Origin: Phycisphaerae bacterium
Lineage (GTDB): Bacteria > Planctomycetota > Phycisphaerae > UBA1845 > Fen-1342
NCBI GenBank assembly: GCA_017999985.1
Contig: JAGNKU010000004.1
Location: 305,459-369,458, forward strand
Direction of reading: 5' to 3'
DNA length: 64,000 nucleotides
Both the position numbers and the translations under genes were made by a program. Position 1 is the first letter of the stretch; every line of letters starts with the position of its first letter. Of this stretch, positions 44,301-52,800 are shown in pieces. The notes beneath the pieces were generated by a model that saw only the letters and a list, made by a program, of their open reading frames with translations, ran no database searches and was not told where the DNA came from.

Positions 44301-46463
44301 ACGGATTGGGCGGAGGCCTCGTGCCAGGCCAATTCCAACAAGGACGTTTGGTATGCCTACACGGCGTCCTGCACCGGCAAGGTCGTGATGGACACCGAGG
44401 GCAGCGCCCAGAGCGACACGGTGCTGAGCGTCTACGCGTCCTGCGACGGCCCGGAGATCGCCTGCGATGATGACAGCGGCACCGGCAACTGGTCGCGCCT
44501 GACATTCGCGGCCGTCGCGGGCACCACGTACTACGTGCGCGTGGCTTCCTACAGCACCGGCTGCGGCGGCTTCAACCTCAACATCGCGTGCGATCCCGTC
44601 GGCGCTTGCTGCATCGGCAGCACATGCACGCCGAACCTGACGCTGGCCGACTGCACGACCCAGGGCGGCATCTGGCAGGGCGCGGGCAGCGACTGCTTCC
44701 CGAACCCGTGCGTGCCGATCGACTACTACTGGGACACCGTCACCGGCGAACTCGGTGGCACGGGCTACAACGGCGAGTGGATCTACTATCCGAACGGGCC
44801 GAGCGGCCCCTGGTACAACATGTGGTGGCCGAACGAATTCGCCCTTGATCGCGAGAAGGAGGTCACGATCTTCTTCGCCGTGGGCTTCCCGGTCCCAGGC
44901 AACCTCGAAGTGGCTTTGAACTGGGCAACGCCGGATTGGCAGCTGACGGACCGTCCGCCGCTCGCCGATGAGGAGCAGTTCATCGAGCGCCAGTTCCTGG
45001 AGGCGATCACGGTCGGAGGCACGTATACGTACACCGTCCGGTTGCCGTTCTGCCCGCGGTGGGTTTCGCTCGACATTCGTGGCCAAGGCTACGTCATCGA
45101 AGGCACGATCCAGCACATCTGCCTGCCACCGGTGGTCGGTGCCTGCTGCATCGGTCCCGTTTGCACGCCGAACCTGACCCTCGCCGACTGCAACGCGCAA
45201 AGCGGGATCTGGCAGGGCCCCGGCAGCCATTGCTTCCCCAACCCGTGCGTACCAATCGACTACTACTGGGACATCAACACCGGTGTACTCGGCGGCACCG
45301 GCTACAACGGCGAATGGATCTACTATCCGAACGCGCCGAGCGGCCCCTGGTACAACATGTGGTGGCCGAACGAGTTCGCGCTCGATCGCCAGAAGGAGAT
45401 CACGATCTTCTTCAACGTCGGCTTCCCTGTTCCGGGCAACCTCGAAGTGGCCCTGAACTGGGCGACGCCGGATTGGCCGCTGCCGGACCGTCCGCCGCTC
45501 GCCGACGAGGAGCAGTTCATCGAGCGCCAGTTCCTCGAGGCGATCACCGCCCCGGGCACGTACACGTATACCTTTGTGCTGCCGTTCTGCCCGCGGTGGG
45601 TCTCGCTCGACATTCGTGGCCAAGGCTACGTCATCGAAGGCACGATCCAGCACATCTGCCTGCCACCGGCGGTCGGTGCCTGCTGCTACCCCGATGGCAG
45701 TTGCACGATCACGGCACAGGCGGACTGCACGGCGCTGTGGCTCGGCCCCGGCACGACGTGCGACATGTGCCCGCCGCCGAACGACAACTGCCCGCTGCAG
45801 ACGCCGGTGATTGAGGGCGTCTACAACTTCGACACCACCAACGCAACGTTTGACGGGCCTGGCTGGTGCATGAACGGCCCGAACGTCTGGTACTGCTACG
45901 TGGCGTCGTGCACCGGCACAGCCACCATCAGCCTCGCGGGCAGCGCGTACAACACGATGCTCGGCGTGTACCACGACTGCACCTGCTATCCGACGCAGCC
46001 CATGACGATGTGCTGCGCGCCGGTCGTGTGCACCATCCCGGTCACCGCGACCCACGGATACCTGATCGAGATCGGCAGCGTTGACGGCACAGCCGGCCCC
46101 GGCGTCCTGACGATCACCTGCAACGCCATGGGCGCCTGCTGCTTCCCCGGCTCCGTGTGCCAGGTGCTGCCGGAACTGGACTGCGCGGCCATGGGCGGCG
46201 TGTTCCAGGGGCCCGGCACGGTGTGCGATCCGAATCCGTGCATCTGCGTCGGCGACTTGAACTGCGACGGGCAGATCGACTTCCGCGACATCAACCCGTT
46301 CGTGCTGCGGCTCAGTAATCCGAGCAACTACTTCGCAGCCTACCCGAATTGCCCGGATGGCAACGGCGACATCAACGGCAGCGGCTCCGTCGGGTTCCAG
46401 GACATCAACCCGTTCGTCGCGCTGCTCACCGGTGCGCCCTTACCGATCATCTGCGGGTACTAA
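41340..46463 (+). CDS. Giant modular secreted protein, Cys-rich repeats and dockerin-like tail
   Basis: The 1707-residue product has a signal peptide (LVVLSALLLCSGIAGSQA), an N-terminal domain of about 280 residues like bacterial pre-peptidase or DVUA-type modules, and then a mosaic. Cys-rich units of about 35-45 residues (GACCFPDGSCQETAT...DC...GGVYxGDGTTC.PNPC) occur at least nine times. CBM-like domains start DNCPTAIAVGEG or PGDDC and contain DxWYAYTASCTG. Three near-identical modules of about 140 residues begin PIDYYWDTVTGELGGTGYNG. The C-terminus has two EF-hand-like repeats (GDLNCDGQIDFRDINPFV, NGDINGSGSVGFQDINPFV), a dockerin-like tag shared with the next two genes. No catalytic domain is recognised; a structural or adhesive surface role is likely. 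Confidence 0.85.
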   Translation: MRKALVVLSALLLCSGIAGSQAQPADGPRATYVEAEGNDSKAAANAFVLVAGDIIEGTSTSSTGAGLDYFLVQTGPLPFGIYKHKLVLTSDIVGHTGTIRGLTQSAGVINPTSDAAVQTTSTTTTPPRFNQWYGFGREEAIYYRVTGTSTTTAVYNATLSTEPVPVTVVPGSFQAGTITITTYGQGHTTDTDMWVYDENLNAIPDYGNDDTFGATYSQSTLTRIYTPGVYYLALSNWNVANNLPSPADDDYRSGSVMDFPDSAANSSTSTALNLQFSITDATGVPVVVPSTKTGPFDINWFQFTVFEPTTGACCVGANCLPDVSEVDCANMGGTYKGNGSTCGPPNPCVGACCFGITCVPDMLPGDCLAQGGVYKGDGTTCGPPNPCVGACCFPDGSCQETATETDCVNLGGVYQGDGTTCTPNTCPQPGDDCDNPADGGFFGPGSDPFEGQITTCGHGNDYSNTCLGSYDGGEDVIYVVHVVEPVCLDITVTGATSADNWIGVLIDDSCPPDPTTCLATATSSSGTVAHIAGVDLPVGTYYVMVDTWPTPNCINGTMVIMPCPTGACCLSSGACVPNLPQAQCTAQGGTWKGAGTDCFPNPCVPIDYFWDTTTGEMGGTGFNGEWIYYPEAPQGPWYNMWWPNEFALNRQKEIIYTFTVDFPIPGNLEVAANWATPDWQLTERPPFANEEQFIQRQFLAALTAPGTYTYTVVLPFCPRWVSLDIRGLGYVIEGTIQHICLPPPGGACCFQDGSCQETATPADCQALGGVYLGDGTTCTPNPCPQPGACCFADGHCEMSTVIDPGDCATGGVYLGDNTVCDPNPCPQPGNDCSNPKPITLSLATLPYVDTDTTCGRVNDYSNTCLGYYDGGEDILYEVTVTEPMCVKIAVDGVLTYLGVAIDVACPPGATCLAYNNSSAGNPTITEVNLAAGTYYIMIDTWPSPPCSGFTMTISPCPEPPPNDNCPTAIAVGEGTPAATGNNCDASATDWAEASCQANSNKDVWYAYTASCTGKVVMDTEGSAQSDTVLSVYASCDGPEIACDDDSGTGNWSRLTFAAVAGTTYYVRVASYSTGCGGFNLNIACDPVGACCIGSTCTPNLTLADCTTQGGIWQGAGSDCFPNPCVPIDYYWDTVTGELGGTGYNGEWIYYPNGPSGPWYNMWWPNEFALDREKEVTIFFAVGFPVPGNLEVALNWATPDWQLTDRPPLADEEQFIERQFLEAITVGGTYTYTVRLPFCPRWVSLDIRGQGYVIEGTIQHICLPPVVGACCIGPVCTPNLTLADCNAQSGIWQGPGSHCFPNPCVPIDYYWDINTGVLGGTGYNGEWIYYPNAPSGPWYNMWWPNEFALDRQKEITIFFNVGFPVPGNLEVALNWATPDWPLPDRPPLADEEQFIERQFLEAITAPGTYTYTFVLPFCPRWVSLDIRGQGYVIEGTIQHICLPPAVGACCYPDGSCTITAQADCTALWLGPGTTCDMCPPPNDNCPLQTPVIEGVYNFDTTNATFDGPGWCMNGPNVWYCYVASCTGTATISLAGSAYNTMLGVYHDCTCYPTQPMTMCCAPVVCTIPVTATHGYLIEIGSVDGTAGPGVLTITCNAMGACCFPGSVCQVLPELDCAAMGGVFQGPGTVCDPNPCICVGDLNCDGQIDFRDINPFVLRLSNPSNYFAAYPNCPDGNGDINGSGSVGFQDINPFVALLTGAPLPIICGY
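43149..45672 (+). repeat. Three near-identical 420-base internal modules
   Basis: Copies run at about 43149-43569, 44713-45133 and 45250-45672. All encode YYWD...GGTGYNGEWIYYP..., WYNMWWPNEFAL, GNLEVALNWATPDW and LPFCPRWVSLDIRGQGYVIE. The last two copies are about 537 bases apart and almost identical at DNA level over their final part, which points to recent duplication or gene conversion. Confidence 0.8.
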
Positions 46464-46510
46464 CGCGCCGCGCGTCGCAACACGACGCCTGATCTGAACT
46501 CCTGACACAG

Positions 46511-46538
46511 CAGGCCGGTGAACAACTTCACCGGCCTG
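46511..46538 (+). terminator. Perfect 12-bp hairpin after the giant gene
   Basis: CAGGCCGGTGAA pairs with TTCACCGGCCTG around CAAC, 48 bases after the stop. No T-run follows. The GCAGGCCGG core recurs in the hairpins after the next two genes. Confidence 0.6.
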
Positions 46539-47019
46539 CTGCATCTTGGTGCGTGCGCCCCCAGCCTCACAATGGCCCGCCAATCCGCCCGCTATCCGCA
46601 ATATCGCACCCTGAAAAACCCCGATCCACGGCCCGGAGTTTCATGTTTGCAGCGCCGGCCCGGATTTTGCCCCGCGCTGTCAAAGGACTTCGGGAGCGGT
46701 CTATATGGTTGTGATCAAGGGCTCGAACAGCTGCTCGACCGTGGCCGCGAGCCCCGACCCGCCGGAGCAGACTGGCCGCGGGTCGGTAGGTGAAGTGAAG
46801 CGCCAAAGAAGCATCGGTCGCCGGTGGTCAGACGCCGCCCCCGGATGGCAATGGAGTTCTGGCGTCACGTGGGCTCTCGCGCCGCGCCTGGGAAGTACCG
46901 GGGGCGACGGTCGTACGGGTCAGGTTTCTCCTCGCGCGCCGGCTGGCAGGCACGTGGGGAGCAGGAGTCACAAGTCCAGGTTCGCACGCGAACCGCAACG
47001 TATCGAAGGAGGCGCTGGC
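46539..47019 (+). other. Long leader region of the second secreted-protein gene
   Basis: No gene is visible in about 480 bases. An AT-poor region with a TATATG at about 46702 could be a weak -10 element. The end carries AAGGAGG at 47006-47012 before the ATG. Confidence 0.35.
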
Positions 47020-49251
47020 ATGTTTGCACGTCGATCGGTTCTGCTCATGGTCCTCGGGGCGCTCGCCGCGTTCGGCAGCGCACCGGCCCTAGCCATCCAG
47101 GCCGGGATCACGCTCGACATCCACCAAGACATTCTGGATCAGGCCCTGTGGCCCAACGACTTTCACATCCAGGGCCTGATCTGCTCGAATGACGGCACCG
47201 TCCCCGTCGTCATCTCCCACATCGACGGCCCGTTCACCAACTTCACCTGCACCATCACCAAGATGCCCGGCGACGATTGCTGGTACTGGTTCGAGGCCAC
47301 CTGGTGGCTGCCGCCCGGCATCTACATCCCCTACTGCAACGTCATTCACCTTGGCCTGCTGTTCGACGTCGATGCGGCCAACGTCATCATCGACCTCATC
47401 GGCTGGTGGACGCGCAACGGCGTGCCCGTCGGCCAGATCATGGGCAACCTGCTGAACGGCGGGTACGTGCCGCTCATGGGCTTTAACGTGGCCGACACCG
47501 GCTCTCCGCAGATCATCACGATCGGCAACGGCGACATCCCCATCACCCCGCCGCTGCCCGAGCCACTCCCGCCGCTGCCGCCGTGGCCGCCGAGCCCATT
47601 TGAGTTGCAGGTCATGCAGATGGACGTCCTGCCGTTCCCACCGGGGATGCCGCCGAACCTGGCAGACCTCTCCGAGTTCGGACCACAACAGTCCTGGCCG
47701 TGGGTGCCGGTCGTCTACCCGGATGGCCAACCGATCAACCCCGGTCGCCCGCTGCCCATGGCGCCCGACAGTTTCTTCGACGTGTTCCTCGAGTCGTTCG
47801 GCCGCGGCGGCGGTTTCCGTCCGCTGTTCCCCACGCCGATCGAGCCCGGCGGCTTCCTCGTCGCCCGGCAGCTCGTCCAGTTCATCAATAACCACGGCCT
47901 GCCCGAACAGCGCTGGTTCTGGGAGATCCACGGCGCCCAGCCCACCGAGGCCTGCTGCTTCCTCGACGGTCATTGTGAAGATCTGGTGCCCTTCAACTGC
48001 CTGCAGAAGGGCGGCCAGCCGATGGGCCCGGGCACGCTGTGCGTGCAGACCATCTGCCCGATGGTTGAACTCGGCGCCTGCTGCTACGGCACCGCCGCCC
48101 CGCAGTGCATCATCACTGACCAGATCACGTGCGAGCAGCAGTTCCTCGGCATCTGGAAGGGCCCCGGCACAAACTGCGATGACCTGAACGGCAACGGCGT
48201 CGCCGACATCTGCGAAATCCCCGTCCAGCGCCCGGAAGCTTGCTGCCTGCCCGACGGCTCGTGCCTCATGCTCCTGGTCCCCGACTGCCTCCAGATGGGC
48301 GGCGTCCCGAAGGGGATCGGCTCACATTGCCTCGGCGATCTGGACGGCAACGGCGTCGATGATATCTGCGAGGCGAAGTGGCTCCAGTTGCCCGATCTGT
48401 CAGTGCGCGGCATCGACGTGCGCGACACCCTGCCGCTCGTGCTGGCCGACGACTTCCTCTGCACGCAGCGCGGCCTGATCACCGACATCATCGTCTGGGG
48501 CTCGTGGCGGCACGACATCCTCCCGCCGGACCCCACCCAGGTGCGGTTCACGCTGAGTTTCCACGAAGACATCCCCGCCACCCCGGAAACGTACAGCCGG
48601 CCCGGCGTGATCCGCTGGGTGCAGACGTTCCCGCCCGGATCGTTCACCGCCATGCCCTACCAGGGCAACATCCAGGAAGGGTGGTGGGACCCGCGCGATC
48701 CGCAGTCTTATGAATTCCCCGGCGACACCGTGTGCTGGATGTACCGCTTCCAGGTGCCCCCGAACATGGCCTTCTGCCAGGAAGGCAATCCGGACCAACC
48801 GAAAGTGTACTGGCTCGACGTGCAGGCCGAGCCGCTCGGCGCCACCGTGGCGCAGTTTGGCTGGAAGACCTCCATCAATCACTGGAACGACGACGCGGTC
48901 TGGGGCATGGGGCCCGAACCGTACCCCGGCCCGTGGCAGGAGCTGCGCTTTCCGCCGGGACACGAGTTGCAAGGCCAGTCGATCGATCTCGCGTTCGCCC
49001 TGAGCGGCAACCTCCCGTGCCCGCCGCCGGTCTGCATCGGCGACTTGAACTGTGACGGACAGGTGGATTTCCGCGATATCAACCCGTTCGTGCTCTACCT
49101 GGCGAATTTCCCGCTGTGGCAGACGACGTATCCGGGCTGCAATCCGCAGAACGGCGACATCAACGGCGACGGCCTGTACCCGGCCTTCAGCGACATTAAC
49201 CCGTTCGTTGCTTTGCTGGCGAACAATCCGCTCCCGATCCCGTGCCCTTAG
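47020..49251 (+). CDS. Secreted protein with Cys-rich units, DUF7901-like domain and dockerin-like tail
   Basis: The 743-residue product has a signal peptide (LLMVLGALAAFGSAPALA), a Trp-rich N-terminal region of about 250 residues with a Pro-rich stretch (PPLPEPLPPLPPWPPSP), three Cys-rich units of the GACC/EACCLPDGSC type, then a domain of about 220 residues (KWLQLPDLSVRGIDVRDTLP...LADDFLCTQRG...VYWLDVQAEP...FGWKTSINHWNDDAVWG...GHELQGQSIDLAF). The same domain is repeated four times in the next gene and corresponds, I believe, to DUF7901. The tail GDLNCDGQVDFRDINPFVLY...GDINGDGLYPAFSDINPFV is the shared dockerin-like tag. Confidence 0.8.
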   Translation: MFARRSVLLMVLGALAAFGSAPALAIQAGITLDIHQDILDQALWPNDFHIQGLICSNDGTVPVVISHIDGPFTNFTCTITKMPGDDCWYWFEATWWLPPGIYIPYCNVIHLGLLFDVDAANVIIDLIGWWTRNGVPVGQIMGNLLNGGYVPLMGFNVADTGSPQIITIGNGDIPITPPLPEPLPPLPPWPPSPFELQVMQMDVLPFPPGMPPNLADLSEFGPQQSWPWVPVVYPDGQPINPGRPLPMAPDSFFDVFLESFGRGGGFRPLFPTPIEPGGFLVARQLVQFINNHGLPEQRWFWEIHGAQPTEACCFLDGHCEDLVPFNCLQKGGQPMGPGTLCVQTICPMVELGACCYGTAAPQCIITDQITCEQQFLGIWKGPGTNCDDLNGNGVADICEIPVQRPEACCLPDGSCLMLLVPDCLQMGGVPKGIGSHCLGDLDGNGVDDICEAKWLQLPDLSVRGIDVRDTLPLVLADDFLCTQRGLITDIIVWGSWRHDILPPDPTQVRFTLSFHEDIPATPETYSRPGVIRWVQTFPPGSFTAMPYQGNIQEGWWDPRDPQSYEFPGDTVCWMYRFQVPPNMAFCQEGNPDQPKVYWLDVQAEPLGATVAQFGWKTSINHWNDDAVWGMGPEPYPGPWQELRFPPGHELQGQSIDLAFALSGNLPCPPPVCIGDLNCDGQVDFRDINPFVLYLANFPLWQTTYPGCNPQNGDINGDGLYPAFSDINPFVALLANNPLPIPCP

Positions 49252-49297
49252 GGATGGGTGAGTCTGGGCAGTCAGTCCAATAGCTGCTCGCCCGACT

Positions 49298-49333
49298 GAA
49301 GCAGGCCGGCGGAGTACTCCGCCGGCCTGCTTC
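49298..49333 (+). terminator. Near-perfect long hairpin after the second secreted-protein gene
   Basis: GAAGCAGGCCGGCGGAG pairs with CTCCGCCGGCCTGCTTC around TA, 17 bp of perfect pairing, 47 bases after the stop. It contains the GCAGGCCGG core of the hairpin family at 46511 and 53906. Confidence 0.65.
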
Positions 49334-49803
49334 GTTGCGCGCTGCCCGGCCAGCCGCTGCCGCCCGCACCCGTTGCAGTGCCGGAACATTCGACGGATCA
49401 ACGCCTCCGCGCCGAGGCTGCGCGGTACTCCGCCAGGTCACGAGGCAACCGCACAGAATCATCGACCGGGAATGTGCGCCGGCGAGACGCGGCAGTTCGC
49501 GCGCGAAATAGTTGCTTTTACCCATAGCGCGGTTTAACTATACATTGCAGGGGTGTGGTGCCCCGAGGGCCGGCACCACGAGGACTCGGCGGAGCAACCC
49601 ACGAACATGTCGGACCGCCGAGCGAGCCCCGTGTGACAGCGCGGGTGCGAACGAATCCCGTTCGGCCGAAGCGCGCATGTTCGCCAGGGACCGTGTATCC
49701 CGTTGCTTTTTGCGCACGCCGGCGGACAGGATGAGATTTCGCGCTGCGCACTGCGTTGACTCGTCAGCCAATCACACCTGGACCCGGACGAAGGAGCGAA
49801 CTC
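49334..49803 (+). promoter_or_regulatory. Promoter-like patch and structured leader of the third secreted-protein gene
   Basis: An AT-rich patch at 49505-49545 holds TATACA (49539-49544) as likely -10 with TTTTAC (49516-49521) as a weak -35 at 17 bases. The following leader of about 255 bases has a perfect hairpin GTGGTGCC-N9-GGCACCAC (49555-49579) and a second pair CGGCGG...CCGCCG. It ends with AAGGAG before the ATG at 49804. Confidence 0.4.
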
Positions 49804-52800
49804 ATGACAGACCGCAACCAATGGAGCCGGCGCGGTGGGTGGGTCGCGGCGTGCATTCTGGCCATCGTACCACTTGCGCTGGCGGAACCGTATTTCGAGC
49901 TGAACACCGAGACCGACTGGTTGGCCGCGCTATACGGTGACCCGCCACACATCCTGGGCGTAGCGCCGTTCGAGTGGGAAGAGTACATGTTCCAATGGCA
50001 GAACCACTTGGAACAGGGTGAGCCCTATCCGCCGACGCAGTTCCTGCCGCCCGAGCTATACGTGTACGAGGGTAGCGGCAGCGGCGAGTATCCCGAAAAT
50101 CCCGGCTTGGTGATGGTGTGGGGTACCGACACCGGCCTGCCACCAGGCGAATACGCGAGCGCGTGGAAGTTCGATTATGTGGACGATCCCGACTTGTCGA
50201 ATGCGATCATCACCGTCACCGTGTACCCCCCGCAGTGGGGTGTGACCGGGCAAATCACGCAGGTTTCGTTTGGTATCCGCGATGCGCTCGGACGCACACG
50301 GTCGTGGTATTGGAACGTGGGTCCGGCCGGGGTGATTCCGTGGAACGTCGGAACGACCATTACCATTCACGCGTCGCAAACCGGGCTGAGCGCGGTCTCG
50401 CCACCGGCCAACGGCTACATGAACACGCCGGGCTTCGACATCACCACCGCGCAGGTCTTCATCGTCGACGAGAACGCGCAGTGGGTCGGCGGCCCGATGC
50501 CGGTACCGCCACCCGGCGGTCCGCCCGGCGGCCTTTGGAATTACTGGTACAATCTGCAGGTGCGGCCGCAGTGGCAACTCACGAAATGGTCCCAGCCGCC
50601 GGACCCCGCGCAACCCGACAACGTCTACTACGGCTGGAACGAATGGTCCGAATGGTGGAATGGCCCGGTGGTCGCGGATGACTGGGTGTGCACGACGCCC
50701 GACCCGGTGACCGATGTCCACTGGTGGGGCTCGTTCCTCGGTTGGAAGTATCCCTATCCACCGCCATTGCCGCAGCACTTCCACATCCAGTTCTGGACGG
50801 ACGTGCCGGCGGACCCCACCGCCCCAGACAGCTTCAGCCATCCCGGTTATGTCATCTGGGAACTGTGGGCTTACAACTATACAACTACATGGGTGGGGTG
50901 GGACTTCGATCCGCGCACGCAGGAATACGAAGCCTGCTTCCGCTTTGACTACGTGCTCTCGCCGGGCGAGTACTTCTACCAGGAGCCCGGCCCCAACGGG
51001 CAGAATATCTACTGGATCAGCATCTCCGCCTGTGACGGCGGCCCGCCGCAGACCCCGCACGTCTTCGGCTGGAAGACACGGCCGCGCGACGCCACCTCGC
51101 CGGCGCCGGACGATGCCGTCGTGATCCTTGACCCGGTGCAGCCGGTCATCGGCAGCCAGTATGGCTTCGGATTTCCACTCTGGTGGCCCACGCCGGATCA
51201 ATCGTGGGACATGGCGTTCGAGCTGACCACCAGCCCCAGCGCCTTCAAGTGGGACCAACCACCCGACCTTTGGCCGACTGGCCTGGATGTCAACGCTACG
51301 TACTACCCATACATCCTGGCGGACGACTTTCTGTGTTCGCGCGACGGCCCCATCACCAGGATTCGCATCTGGGGCTCCTGGCACGACGATTTCCTGCCGG
51401 GCGACCCCTCGAACGTGACGTTCCGGTTAAGCTTCCATAGCGACATTCCGGCCGGGCCCGTCCCCTGGAGCATGCCGGGCGATCTGCTGTGGCTGCGCGA
51501 CTTCCCGCCCGGGACATTCCAGGTCCAACCGTTCGCGACCGGTCTACTGGAAGGTTTCTTCAACCCGCCGGATCAGTGGTGGTTCCCTGGCGACACCATC
51601 TGCTGGCTGTACGAATTCAACATCCCCGCGAGCGAAGCCTTCTACCAACTTGCAGGCGACATCTACTGGCTCGACGTACAGGCCCTGCCGATGGCTGACA
51701 CGAGCTTCGGCTGGAAGACATCGTTCATGCACTGGAACGATGACGCCGTGTGGGCCTGGGGTCAGGATCCGCTGCCGGTTCCAGGTCCGTGGCAGGAGCT
51801 GCGCTACCCGCCGGGACACGAATTGCAGGGTCAATCCATCGATCTCGCCTTCCAACTCGAGAGTGAAGGGCTGACCGGCATCAAGTGGTCACAGCCGCCG
51901 GTGCCCTACTACCCCGAGGACGCCTTCAACGGCTGGGACCAGTATTGCATGTACTACTACCAGCTCGCCGCGGATGACTGGTTCTGCGACACCGACAACC
52001 CGGTGACCGACATCCACTGGTGGGGCTCCTTCCTCGGCTGGTACCACCGGTATCTGCCGCCGCAGGGAATGCCCCCCGCATTCCACATCGCGATCTGGAC
52101 CGACGTGCCCGCCGATCCCACCCAGCCGGCCAACTACAGCCACCCGGGCGTCGTGTTGTGGGAGACGATCTGCACAAATTACATCTGGGAATTCGCGGGC
52201 TGGGACTTCGACCCGCGCGTCCCGGCCGCCGGCGCGAGTATACCGCCCGAGGCCACGTTCAAGTTCACCCAGGCGCTCACGCCCGACCAGTGGTTCTGGC
52301 AGGAGCCCGGCGGCAACATCTACTGGCTCAGCATCGCGGCGCTGTACCCAACCGGACAGGTCGTCGACTACCCATGGGGCTGGAAGACCCGCCCGCGCAT
52401 CGACGGCTCGCCGGCGCCGGACGACGCCGTGTGGATCAGTGACCCGCCGGCCCCGACCATCGGCTCGACGTACGTGACCGGCGGGCCGCTGTACTACCCG
52501 ACGCCGGCCGATTCCTGGGATCTGGCGTTCGAGCTCACGTCCGTCCCGCGCGACCGCGTCGTCTGCGAGCCGCAGGGCTCGGCCATCAACCCGTTCCATC
52601 CGCCGACCTACTGGTACGACGTGACGCCGGATGATTTCGGCCGCTGCGACTTCCACGTGCGCGTCTTCGACCCCAACCCGGCGAATTACACCAACGTGAG
52701 TCTGCCGCCGACCTGGCAGTTCGCGGTGCACCAGCTCGCCAACCATGAGTGGTGGGCGTCGTGGTGGGATCCCGATTGCAGCGACGCGATCTTCACGACG

